Below are positions 1 to 6,103 of a stretch of DNA of 8,287 bases, piece by piece. The notes beneath the pieces are model-generated. The model saw nothing but the letters and a program-made list of their open reading frames with translations, was not told the DNA's origin and did no database searches. Both the position numbers and the translations under genes were made by a program. The stretch covers positions 1 through 8,287 of the forward strand of contig CAJGCL010000089.1 in assembly GCA_904501675.1 (NCBI GenBank). The letters are read 5' to 3'. This stretch comes from Clostridiaceae bacterium. GTDB taxonomy: Bacteria; Bacillota; Clostridia; Oscillospirales; Acutalibacteraceae. The stretch's first letter is position 1, and each line of letters begins with the position of its first letter.

Positions 1-624
1 ATCGGCTTCGGCGGTGTTGACCACGTTCTTGCTTCCGGTGAAGATGTAAACATCATGGTATTCGATACTGAGGTTTACTCAAACACAGGTGGACAGGCTT
101 CTAAGGCTTCTAACATCGGTCAGGTTGCTCAGTTCGCTGCTGCAGGTAAGGCAATTGCTAAGAAGAGCCTTGCTGAAATCGCAATGAGCTACGGCTATGT
201 ATACGTTGCACAGATCGCTATGGGTGCTGACAACAACCAGACACTCAAGGCTATCAAGGAAGCAGAAGCTTACAACGGCCCATCACTTATCATTGCTTAC
301 TCACCTTGCGAAATGCACTCAATTAAGGGTGGTATGGTTAACTGCCAGAACGAAATGAAGAAGGCTGTTGACTGCGGTTACTGGAATATGTTCCGCTTCA
401 ACCCAGCTCTCAAGGCAGAAGGCAAAAACCCATTCACACTTGATTCTAAGCCTGCAACAGGCGCTTATAAAGACTTCCTTCTTAACGAGGCTCGTTATGC
501 ATCTCTTACTCGCTCATTCCCTGCAAGAGCTGAAGAACTCTTCGCTCAGTCAGAGAAGGCAGCTCAGGAAAGATATGCTCACCTCCTCAGACTCAAGGAT
601 CTTTATGCTCCTGATGCTGAATAA
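1..624 (+). CDS. nifJ: Pyruvate:ferredoxin (flavodoxin) oxidoreductase, C-terminal fragment (5' end outside window)
   Basis: This is the last 207 residues of a pyruvate:ferredoxin oxidoreductase. The enzyme oxidatively decarboxylates pyruvate to acetyl-CoA and CO2 and passes the electrons to ferredoxin in the cytoplasm of anaerobes. The reading frame is open from base 1, so the gene starts upstream of the window. A full enzyme is normally about 1,170-1,200 residues, so only roughly the last sixth is present. The fragment contains the thiamine-pyrophosphate/Mg-binding signature DTEVYSNTGGQ at fragment residues 22-32, preceded by a GFGGVDHVLASGEDVNI stretch. It is followed by the usual SPCEMHSIKGGM region and the C-terminal extension that reaches over the partner subunit. 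Codon use is strongly biased (AAC, TAC, TTC and AAG preferred), unlike the neighbouring genes, which suggests very high expression. It ends at TAA and is followed at once by a terminator. Identification is firm from the TPP motif. Confidence 0.96.
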   Translation: MGFGGVDHVLASGEDVNIMVFDTEVYSNTGGQASKASNIGQVAQFAAAGKAIAKKSLAEIAMSYGYVYVAQIAMGADNNQTLKAIKEAEAYNGPSLIIAYSPCEMHSIKGGMVNCQNEMKKAVDCGYWNMFRFNPALKAEGKNPFTLDSKPATGAYKDFLLNEARYASLTRSFPARAEELFAQSEKAAQERYAHLLRLKDLYAPDAE

Positions 625-675
625 GAATATTTAATATTCTCTCCCCTATGCAGAATCCTCTGCATAGGGGTTTTT
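624..675 (+). terminator. Rho-independent terminator of nifJ, with a preceding AT-rich hairpin
   Basis: A perfect 12-bp stem (CCCCTATGCAGA at 643-654 with its complement at 659-670) encloses a 4-nt loop and is followed by five T residues at 671-675, a textbook intrinsic terminator. Just before it, starting at the last base of the nifJ stop codon, lies a second perfect inverted repeat, AGAATATT at 624-631 and AATATTCT at 633-640. This could form a weak hairpin beside the strong one. The position directly after nifJ makes it the end of the nifJ transcript. Confidence 0.93.
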
Positions 676-680
676 ATTGT

Positions 681-709
681 TTGAAATATACTATTATATA
701 TGGTATACT
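681..709 (+). promoter_or_regulatory. Sigma-A-type promoter for the ylmH operon
   Basis: TTGAAA (681-686) and TATACT (704-709) are separated by exactly 17 bp. A TGG just upstream of the -10 gives an extended -10 TGn element at 701-703. The predicted start of transcription is near 716, only about 16 nt before the GTG start codon of ylmH, so the leader would hold little more than the ribosome binding site. The promoter lies 6 bp beyond the T-tract of the nifJ terminator, so the two transcription units are insulated from each other. Confidence 0.8.
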
Positions 710-731
710 AAAAAAGTCAGGTGGTGATTCA

Positions 732-1475
732 GTGGCAGACGAAAAAGAAATATTAAAAAAAAGATTCCGAGAGCTTTATAACCGCTCACAGAATCGTGGT
801 ATATATGTTTATAGTGATTTTTTAAATGCGTATGAGCAAGCACTTCTTGACGAGGAAATACGCTATGGCTACACCCTTTGTGGTGGTTACCCTGACGCCG
901 AAAGAAAGCTTGCCTGCTTCGGAAACGAAAATGATTTTGGCTACTCACCCTGTCCACCGGTCGAAATAGTTTGCATATCACCTCTTTCCGAAAAATTTGC
1001 AGACGACCTTACTCATCGTGATTTCTTAGGCTCACTTATGGGCCTTGGTATAAAAAGAGAAACCTTAGGTGATATTGTTATAAATAAAAACAAGGGTTAT
1101 CTTATCTGCCTTGACACTATGGCAAATTACATTATAGATAATCTTACAAAGGTGCGCCACACCAGCGTTACTTGCGAAAGTTGTAATGAAATACCTCTTG
1201 AAGATTTACCGCAACCAAAAGAGAAAATGATTATTGTATCATCACTCAGGCTTGATGTTCTGATTTCAGGAGTGTATGATATTTCAAGAAGCAAATCTTC
1301 TGCTCTTATTGATGGAGAAAAGGTTTTTATTAACGGAAAGCTAACTAAAAGCAACTCTGTGAACATTGAAAACGGATCTATGATTTCTGTGAGAGGCTAC
1401 GGCAGATTCCGCTACACAGAGGTTTTGGGAACAACAAAAAAAGAACGCATACGAATTATGTGCGAGATATATTGA
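732..1475 (+). CDS. ylmH: YlmH family S4-domain RNA-binding protein (ribosome-associated quality control)
   Basis: This encodes a 247-residue YlmH-family protein, close to the usual length of about 257. YlmH was long known as a gene of the division-cluster neighbourhood in Gram-positive bacteria. More recent work in Bacillus subtilis places it on stalled 50S-peptidyl-tRNA complexes in ribosome-associated quality control. Two family regions are visible: the central LTHRDFLGSLMGLGIKRE..GDI block at residues 93-115, and a C-terminal S4 RNA-binding domain at about 170-235 with SSLRLDVLISGVYDISRSK, INGK and SVRGYGRF, ending in the TKKERIRI tail. I chose the GTG at 732 because AGGTGGTG at 719-726 is a good ribosome binding site 5 nt upstream. 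An in-frame ATG at 648 lies inside the nifJ terminator, upstream of the promoter, and cannot be used. It is the first gene of an operon with the aldo/keto reductase. It is not next to sepF, ylmG or divIVA, its usual neighbours. Confidence 0.93.
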   Translation: MADEKEILKKRFRELYNRSQNRGIYVYSDFLNAYEQALLDEEIRYGYTLCGGYPDAERKLACFGNENDFGYSPCPPVEIVCISPLSEKFADDLTHRDFLGSLMGLGIKRETLGDIVINKNKGYLICLDTMANYIIDNLTKVRHTSVTCESCNEIPLEDLPQPKEKMIIVSSLRLDVLISGVYDISRSKSSALIDGEKVFINGKLTKSNSVNIENGSMISVRGYGRFRYTEVLGTTKKERIRIMCEIY

Positions 1476-1490
1476 TTGGAGGAAACTTTA

Positions 1491-2417
1491 ATGAGAACAA
1501 TAAAGCTTGGCAAAAGTGGTGTAGATGTACCTGTAATTGCCGTTGGATGTATGAGAATGGCAGACAAAACCGTTGAGCAGGCAAGAGAATTTCTTGATAC
1601 TGCGATGGGAGCAGGTCTTAATTTCTTTGACCACGCAGACCTTTACGGTGGTGGCAAAAGCGAAGAAATTTTTGCAAAGGCTATTGGTATGAATGATGAT
1701 ATCAGAGAAAAAATCATTCTTCAATCAAAATGTGGTATCTGCCCAGGAAAGGTTATGTTCGACTTTTCAAAGGAGCACATTATAACATCAACCGAGGGTA
1801 TACTCAAAAGGCTTAATACAGATTACCTTGACTTTTTGCTTTTGCACAGGCCCGACACTCTCTACGAGCCGGAGGAGGTTGCAGAGGCCTTTGCACACCT
1901 TAAAGAAAGTGGAAAGGTAAAGCATTTTGGTGTTTCTAACCAAAACCCTATGCAGATGCGTCTTTTACAAAAATATTTAGGTGAAGAGCATATCTGTGCA
2001 AATCAGCTTCAATTCAGCATTACAGACTGCCATATTATAAAGCAGGGTCTTTACGTAAATATGCGCGAGGATAACGCCATTGACCGTGATGGTGGTGTAC
2101 TTGAATACTGCAGGTACGAGGATATTACAATTCAGGCTTGGTCCCCATTCCAATACGGCTTCTTTGAAGGTGTTTATGTAGATAACCCTGATTTCCCCGA
2201 AATCAATGCAAAGCTTCAGGAATTAGCCGACAAATATGGTGTAACAAAAAACACTATCGTTATAGCCTGGATTCTTCGCCACCCCGCAAAAATGCAGCCA
2301 CTTACAGGCACAATGAACCCTCAAAGATTACTGGAATGTGCTGCAGCTACAGATATTACTCTCACAAAACAGGAGTGGTACGAGATATTCTCAAGTGCAG
2401 GGAATGTGATTCCTTAA
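1491..2417 (+). CDS. Aldo/keto reductase (YdhF-like)
   Basis: A 308-residue cytoplasmic NAD(P)H-dependent oxidoreductase of the aldo/keto reductase superfamily, which folds as a TIM barrel and reduces carbonyl substrates. The full catalytic tetrad is present: Asp47 and Tyr52 in FFDHADLYGG, Lys80 in ILQSKCG, and His119 in LLLHRPD. The GKVKHFGVSN segment at 141-150 and the QLQFS and IQAWSPF strands further on are also typical. The overall pattern is nearest to Escherichia coli YdhF, whose physiological substrate is not established, so no substrate can be assigned. I start at ATG 1491 because GGAGG at 1478-1482 sits 8 nt upstream. The in-frame TTG at 1476 overlaps that ribosome binding site and is rejected. 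The ylmH stop codon is only 15 bp before the start, with no promoter or terminator between, so the two genes are almost certainly co-transcribed. Family is certain, function unknown. Confidence 0.93.
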   Translation: MRTIKLGKSGVDVPVIAVGCMRMADKTVEQAREFLDTAMGAGLNFFDHADLYGGGKSEEIFAKAIGMNDDIREKIILQSKCGICPGKVMFDFSKEHIITSTEGILKRLNTDYLDFLLLHRPDTLYEPEEVAEAFAHLKESGKVKHFGVSNQNPMQMRLLQKYLGEEHICANQLQFSITDCHIIKQGLYVNMREDNAIDRDGGVLEYCRYEDITIQAWSPFQYGFFEGVYVDNPDFPEINAKLQELADKYGVTKNTIVIAWILRHPAKMQPLTGTMNPQRLLECAAATDITLTKQEWYEIFSSAGNVIP

Positions 2418-2445
2418 ACAAAACAATCCACAAACAGGAGTATAT

Positions 2446-2736
2446 ATGTTAAAAAAAATCATATCTTTTTTTCAAAAAAACAGAATTAATTTCTTTTTTA
2501 TAACAGCTCTTACATATGTTATAGGCAATTTAATCCCAAAGGAATTTATAGATAAACATATAGTTGCTCAGGTAATTATTGCACTATGTGCTTTTACTCC
2601 AATAGTCCTATATCACTATGCCGGTTGGAAGGATACTTCACGACCCGAAGGGAAGCGAAATTTTTCTCGTTTTTGTTTTTTCTTATTCACTTTTTGCATT
2701 TATGGTGCAATCATAGCTACTTTCTTGATAAAATAA
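2446..2736 (+). CDS. Small three-helix membrane protein of unknown function
   Basis: I do not recognise this 96-residue protein. It starts at an ATG with a strong ribosome binding site (AGGAG at 2436-2440, 5 nt spacing), which supports it as a real gene. Three hydrophobic segments are visible at about residues 13-30, 38-57 and 75-95. Before the first is a short positively charged N-terminus (MLKK, KNR). Between the second and third is a basic loop, roughly residues 61-75 (WKDTSRPEGKRNFSR). By the positive-inside rule both the N-terminus and that loop would be cytoplasmic. Since three helices force opposite ends, the C-terminal lysine would lie outside. No catalytic motif or signal-peptidase site is seen. 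It is 28 bp after the aldo/keto reductase with no promoter between, so it is probably the last gene of the ylmH operon. Confidence 0.7.
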   Translation: MLKKIISFFQKNRINFFFITALTYVIGNLIPKEFIDKHIVAQVIIALCAFTPIVLYHYAGWKDTSRPEGKRNFSRFCFFLFTFCIYGAIIATFLIK

Positions 2737-2868
2737 TACAATCCAAGGCAAACAAATTGAAGGCAGGCAACCCAATAACTACACATTTCTTATATCTTAA
2801 CTCTTGCGAATCTTACAATTGCAACGCCGTCCCCAAATTTTGCACTTTGATTTTTGCATTTTCAATTT

Positions 2869-2898
2869 AAAAAGCTCGGTCATTCGACCGAGCTTTTT
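2869..2898. terminator. Bidirectional terminator between convergent transcription units
   Basis: A perfect 13-bp stem has arms at 2869-2881 and 2886-2898 (core AGCTCGGTC/GACCGAGCT) around an ATTC loop. It is bounded by five A residues on one side and five T residues on the other, so it presents a U-tailed hairpin to polymerase from either direction. It ends the ylmH operon 132 nt after the small membrane protein gene. On the other strand it ends the serC-serA operon, with the serA stop codon beginning only one base away. The stretch 2737-2868 before it holds no gene. It contains only two near-copies of TTTTGCAYTTT (2838-2848, 2852-2862) in AT-rich DNA. Confidence 0.93.
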
Positions 2899-2899
2899 G

Positions 2900-4054
2900 T
2901 TATATCTTTCTAACCTTAATTATGTCTTCATTAGCTGTAAGCTTAGCGATTACGCTTTCGGGGATTTTATCCGCCGCAACAAGTGTGTAAGCAAAATCGC
3001 CTTTAGCTTTTGAAGAGAAGCCTGTTGTTTCAACGCCTGCGCTTGTGAAAGCACCAAGAATATCGTTCATAACAGTTAAAACGTTGTGGTGAATAACGGC
3101 AACTCTTTCGCCCTGAGCGTCAAGCTCAACATTAGGGAAGTTAACAGAATTTTTGATATTACCTTTTTCAAGGAATTCACGAATTTCAACTGCTGCCATA
3201 TATGCACAGTTTTCTTCGCTTTCAGGAGTAGATGCGCCAAGGTGTGGAAGAGCTGTAACACCATCAACACCAATAACCTCGTCGCTTGGGAAGTCTGTTA
3301 CGTAAGCCGCAACCTTGCCTGCTTCCATAGCTGCTACAAGGTCTGCACCGTTCACAAGCTCACCGCGTGCAAAGTTGAGAATACGAACGCCGTCCTTCAT
3401 TTTTGCGATTGTACCTGCATTTATCATACCCTTTGTATCCTTTGTGCAAGGAAGGTGAAGAGTTATGTAGTCTGCCTTTTCGTAAAGAGTATCAAGTGAA
3501 TCAACATATTCTGTATCTGCAGGAAGCTGATCCTTAAGGCCATCATTGAAGAAAGGGTCATAACCTACAATCTTCATACCTAAGCTGTTTGCTGCAACAG
3601 CAACAAGTCTACCGATAGCACCAAGGCCAACAACACCAAGTGTTTTACCAAGAATTTCAGGACCTGCAAACTGTGATTTGCCTTTTTCAACAAGCTTGCC
3701 TACATTTTCGCCCTCGCCCTTAAGAGTTTTGCACCAGTCGTATGCTGCTGCAACTCTTCTTGAAGAAAGCATAAGGCCTGCGATAACAAGCTCCTTAACT
3801 GCATTTGCGTTAGCACCGGGTGTGTTAAAAACAACAATACCCCTCTTTGTGCAATCCTCAACAGGAATATTGTTAACGCCTGCGCCTGCTCTTGCTACTG
3901 CAACAGTTTTGTCGCTGAAAGCAAATTCGTGCATAGCTGCTGAACGGACAATAATACCATCAGGATTTTCACAAGAATCGCTTATTGTATACTTCTCATC
4001 AAGCTCCTTAAGACCTATCTGAGAAATCTTATTTAAAGTTAAAATATCGTACAT
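2900..4054 (-). CDS. serA: D-3-phosphoglycerate dehydrogenase
   Basis: A 384-residue SerA, oxidising 3-phosphoglycerate to 3-phosphohydroxypyruvate with NAD+, the committed step of serine synthesis. The Rossmann motif GLGAIG is at residues 143-148 with the acidic NAD-selecting residue Asp166 in VGYDP. The catalytic arginine is Arg230 in LNFARGE and the catalytic histidine His271 in LPHLGAST. The catalytic acid is probably Glu259 (or Asp258). A C-terminal ACT-like regulatory domain occupies about 317-384. Within it, residues matching E. coli serine ligands His344 and Asn346 are kept (His322, Asn324), but the position of Asn364 is Glu342 and the usual RPG turn reads VLT. Start: ATG at 4054 with AAAGG 9 nt upstream. 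An in-frame TTG at 4063 lies too close to that site. It follows serC by 30 bp in the same operon. The enzyme assignment is firm. The regulatory comparison is from memory of the E. coli sequence. Confidence 0.95.
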   Translation of the reverse strand: MYDILTLNKISQIGLKELDEKYTISDSCENPDGIIVRSAAMHEFAFSDKTVAVARAGAGVNNIPVEDCTKRGIVVFNTPGANANAVKELVIAGLMLSSRRVAAAYDWCKTLKGEGENVGKLVEKGKSQFAGPEILGKTLGVVGLGAIGRLVAVAANSLGMKIVGYDPFFNDGLKDQLPADTEYVDSLDTLYEKADYITLHLPCTKDTKGMINAGTIAKMKDGVRILNFARGELVNGADLVAAMEAGKVAAYVTDFPSDEVIGVDGVTALPHLGASTPESEENCAYMAAVEIREFLEKGNIKNSVNFPNVELDAQGERVAVIHHNVLTVMNDILGAFTSAGVETTGFSSKAKGDFAYTLVAADKIPESVIAKLTANEDIIKVRKI

Positions 4055-4084
4055 TAAAATCAACCTTTATGTAATTTATTAAAA

Positions 4085-5167
4085 TTATGAATTAGCCTTT
4101 TCGAAATCAGCCATAAACTGGACTAATTTCTCAACGCCTTCAATTGGCATAGCGTTATAGATAGATGCTCTCATACCGCCAACTGTTCTATGGCCCTTAA
4201 TGTTAACAAGGCCTGCAGCAGTTGCTTCCTTAACAAACTTAGCATCAAGCTCCTCATTACCTGTAATGAATGGAACGTTCATAAGTGAGCGGTCCTCAGG
4301 AACAACAGTACCCTTGAAAAGCTTGCTGTTATCAAGAAAGTTATAGAGAATCTCTGCTTTTTTGCGGTTGCGCTCTGCTACAGCAGAAAGACCGCCAAGG
4401 GACTTAATCCAATCAAGCACAAGCTTGCAGATGTAAATTGTGTAGCAAGGTGGTGTGTTGTAAAGTGAAGCATTATCAGCGTGAATCTGGTAGTTAAGCA
4501 TTGTAGGAGTAATATCTCTTGCTTTGCCTAACATATCCTCACGGATGATTGCTATTGTAAGACCTGCAGGAGCAACGTTCTTCTGAGCGCCGCCGTAAAC
4601 CATTGCAAATTTTGAAATATCAAGTGGCTCTGAAAGGAAGCAGCTTGAAATATCTGCAATAAGAGGAATATCACCTGTATCGGGGATATCCTTATAAACT
4701 GTGCCGTAGATTGTATTGTTGAGACAAATGTAAACATAGTCTGCATCTGCTCTGAAATCTTCTTTAGTTGTTTTAGGAATGTATGTAAATGTTTTATCTG
4801 CAGATGAAGCTACCGCTTTAACATCACCATAGCGCTGAGCCTCTGCAAAAGCCTTCTTTGCCCACTGACCTGTAATAATATAATCAGCCTTGCCTGAGCC
4901 GTTCATAAAGTTCAAAGGAATTGCTGCAAACTGTGTGGATGCGCCACCCTGAAGGAAAAGCACCTTGTAGTTTTCAGGAATATCCATAAGCTCTCTGAGA
5001 AGAGACTCAGCAGAATTGATAATGCTTTCAAAAACTTTTGAGCGGTGAGACATTTCCATAACAGACTGACCTGAGCCCTCATAGTCAAGCATCTCTGCCG
5101 CAGCTTTCTTTAAAACCTCTTCGGGAAGCATTGAAGGACCCGCAGAAAAATTGTAAACTCGTGCCAT
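4085..5167 (-). CDS. serC: Phosphoserine aminotransferase
   Basis: A 360-residue class-V PLP-dependent aminotransferase that converts 3-phosphohydroxypyruvate and glutamate to phosphoserine and 2-oxoglutarate, the second step of serine synthesis. The N-terminus has the hallmark YNFSAGPSMLPEEVL (residues 5-19), followed by EMSHRSK at 38-44 and the cofactor-phosphate loop QGGASTQF at 73-80. The Schiff-base lysine is Lys196 in YGGAQKNVAPAG, and the C-terminal GHRTVGGMRASIYNA motif is present. The length matches the family (about 360). The start is ATG 5167, placed 8 nt after AAAGGGG. An upstream ATG at 5185 precedes that site and would add a short extension not seen in the family. It is first in the serC-serA operon. 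The order puts the second enzyme ahead of the first, a common arrangement. No T-box or other recognisable leader lies upstream. serB is not in the window. Confidence 0.96.
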   Translation of the reverse strand: MARVYNFSAGPSMLPEEVLKKAAAEMLDYEGSGQSVMEMSHRSKVFESIINSAESLLRELMDIPENYKVLFLQGGASTQFAAIPLNFMNGSGKADYIITGQWAKKAFAEAQRYGDVKAVASSADKTFTYIPKTTKEDFRADADYVYICLNNTIYGTVYKDIPDTGDIPLIADISSCFLSEPLDISKFAMVYGGAQKNVAPAGLTIAIIREDMLGKARDITPTMLNYQIHADNASLYNTPPCYTIYICKLVLDWIKSLGGLSAVAERNRKKAEILYNFLDNSKLFKGTVVPEDRSLMNVPFITGNEELDAKFVKEATAAGLVNIKGHRTVGGMRASIYNAMPIEGVEKLVQFMADFEKANS

Positions 5168-5220
5168 AACACGAACCCCTTTCATCTATAAAAGAATAAT
5201 TTATGAAAATATATACGAAA

Positions 5221-5236
5221 ATTATATAACATTATA
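5221..5236 (-). promoter_or_regulatory. Possible -10 elements of the serC-serA promoter
   Basis: The 5190-5290 stretch upstream of serC is extremely AT-rich and contains two TATAAT hexamers on the minus strand (5236-5231 and 5226-5221). Neither has a convincing -35 hexamer at 16-18 bp, so this is only the likely promoter area. A promoter must lie between the hpf terminator and serC if serC-serA is transcribed independently. Confidence 0.3.
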
Positions 5237-5310
5237 ATACATTTATAATACCAAAATAGAAAAATGACGTATGTTTTTTAACATTCTTACAATATATATG
5301 CACCCTTTAT

Positions 5311-5347
5311 AACAAAGAGAAGAGCCACACCGTTACCGGTGGGCTCT
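5311..5347 (-). terminator. Rho-independent terminator of hpf
   Basis: On the minus strand, AGAGCC and CACCG pair with CGGTG and GGCTCT (5347-5337 with 5332-5321) around a GTAA loop, with one bulged T at 5327. This gives an 11-bp GC-rich stem followed by the pyrimidine-rich TCTCTTTGTT. It lies 24 bp after the hpf stop codon. The U-tract is imperfect, so the call is good but not certain. Confidence 0.75.
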
Positions 5348-5371
5348 CCCCTTATATAAATGTGTAAATTC

Positions 5372-5896
5372 TTAATCAAATTCAGGTGAAATAAGACCAT
5401 AGCCTGTAGCATTACGCTTATAAACTACGTTTATCTCATCTGTGTCCGCATTAAGGAACATATAAAATTGATGACCTAAAAGGTTCATCTGCAATATTGC
5501 CTCCTCAACGCTCTGAGGCTTGAGCGCAACTGTTTTTTCTCTTATAACATCAAACTCTGCCTCTTCTTCAACATCATCCATAAAGAAATCGTCAAGAACA
5601 GCTGCGTGAAGCTTTTTATCAAGCCTTGTTTTATTTTTTCTTATCTGCCTTATAAGTGAATCAACGCACATATCAAGTGCATCAAGCATATTTTCTGCAT
5701 TTTCTTCTGCGCGGTAAATCATACCGCCCTTTGTTACTGTGATTTCAACTATATGACAGGTTTTTTCAACTGTTACAGTAATTTTGGCGTTTGCCTCTTC
5801 GCCAAAAAGCTTTTCAACTTTTGAAAGGCGTTTCTCCGCACGAAGATGAAAATCTTCTCGTGGATTACATTTACGACCAACGATAGTAATATTCAT
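5372..5896 (-). CDS. hpf: Ribosome hibernation promoting factor, long form
   Basis: A 174-residue long-form HPF that binds the decoding site of idle 30S subunits and joins ribosomes into translationally silent 100S dimers in stationary phase or stress. Residues 1 to about 95 form the HPF/RaiA beta-alpha-beta domain, with VTVEKTCHIVEITV and then RAEENAENMLDALDMCVDSL at 62-81. An acidic linker (DDFFMDDVEEEAEFD) follows. Residues 120-174 are the C-terminal dimerisation domain with KPQSVEEAILQMNLLGHQFY, FLNADT, NVVYKR and GYGLISPEFD, which marks the long form. The start is ATG 5896, 7 nt after AAAGGG. A longer frame reaching 5938 runs back through the structured leader and adds residues foreign to the family. 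The gene has its own consensus promoter, a leader of about 110 nt with strong secondary structure, and its own terminator, so it is probably monocistronic. Confidence 0.96.
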   Translation of the reverse strand: MNITIVGRKCNPREDFHLRAEKRLSKVEKLFGEEANAKITVTVEKTCHIVEITVTKGGMIYRAEENAENMLDALDMCVDSLIRQIRKNKTRLDKKLHAAVLDDFFMDDVEEEAEFDVIREKTVALKPQSVEEAILQMNLLGHQFYMFLNADTDEINVVYKRNATGYGLISPEFD

Positions 5897-5901
5897 AGTA
5901 A

Positions 5902-6007
5902 CACCCTTTCGGATTGAAGTTCGGCTACAAGACCGCAATATATGAACTTCAGCCCTGATAAGCCGAAAAGGAGAACAGGTTAAATCACTTTAACTTGCTC
6001 TCCTTTC
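5902..6007 (-). promoter_or_regulatory. Structured leader of hpf mRNA, candidate cis-regulatory RNA
   Basis: Three pairings are visible by eye on the minus strand. Hairpin 1: AAAGGAGAGCAAGTTAAA (6006-5989) pairs with 5984-5967 around a GTGA loop, with 16 Watson-Crick pairs, one G-U and one mismatch. It begins at the predicted transcription start and is followed by TTTT. Hairpin 2: TGAAGTTC (5951-5944) pairs with GAACTTCA (5922-5915) around a 21-nt loop. Alternative pairing: CCTTTTCGG (5971-5963), which includes the end of the 3' arm of hairpin 1, is complementary with one bulged T to CCGAAAGG (5912-5905), which contains the hpf Shine-Dalgarno. Hairpin 1 and the Shine-Dalgarno pairing exclude each other. 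I know no named riboswitch matching this. The function is inference. Confidence 0.5.
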
Positions 6008-6013
6008 ATATAC

Positions 6014-6042
6014 ATATTAGCACTGTTGCACCCAATTGTCAA
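6014..6042 (-). promoter_or_regulatory. Sigma-A-type promoter of hpf
   Basis: A perfect TTGACA -35 (6042-6037) and a TAATAT -10 (6019-6014) are separated by 17 bp. AT-rich sequence (AAAAAATTATATTTAC and nearby, about 6076-6052) precedes the -35 and could act as an UP element. Transcription would begin near 6007-6009, at the base of the leader hairpin. This looks like a strong housekeeping promoter and not one for an alternative stress sigma factor. Confidence 0.85.
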
Positions 6043-6103
6043 TAACTTTTGTGCAAAGTAAATATAATTTTTTCGATAATCTGTTTTTTGTAGTCTTTTT
6101 TCA

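Noticed and set aside
648..731. Longer ylmH starting from the in-frame ATG at 648
   Set aside because: That ATG is inside the stem of the nifJ terminator and upstream of the ylmH promoter. GTG 732 has a well-spaced ribosome binding site and gives the family length.
1476..1490. TTG start at 1476 for the aldo/keto reductase
   Set aside because: It overlaps the GGAGG ribosome binding site that serves ATG 1491, and family proteins begin near MRTIKLG.
2838..2862. Two near-copies of TTTTGCAYTTT as a repeat or CRISPR-like element
   Set aside because: There are only two short AT-rich copies with no spacer structure, compatible with chance in AT-rich DNA.
5168..5185. ATG at 5185 as the serC start
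   Set aside because: It lies upstream of the AAAGGGG site serving ATG 5167. The MARVYNFSAGP start matches the family.
5168..5310. T-box or amino-acid riboswitch upstream of serC
   Set aside because: The stretch is short and AT-rich, with no specifier loop, no T-box sequence and no terminator/antiterminator pair.
5897..5938. N-terminal extension of hpf to 5938
   Set aside because: The extra residues come from the structured leader and are foreign to HPF. ATG 5896 has a proper ribosome binding site.
5980..6009. Nine-codon frame ATG…TAA (MKGEQVKVI) in the hpf leader hairpin
   Set aside because: It has no ribosome binding site and its ATG lies at or before the predicted transcription start. 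It is best explained as part of the hairpin arm, although a leaderless peptide cannot be fully excluded.
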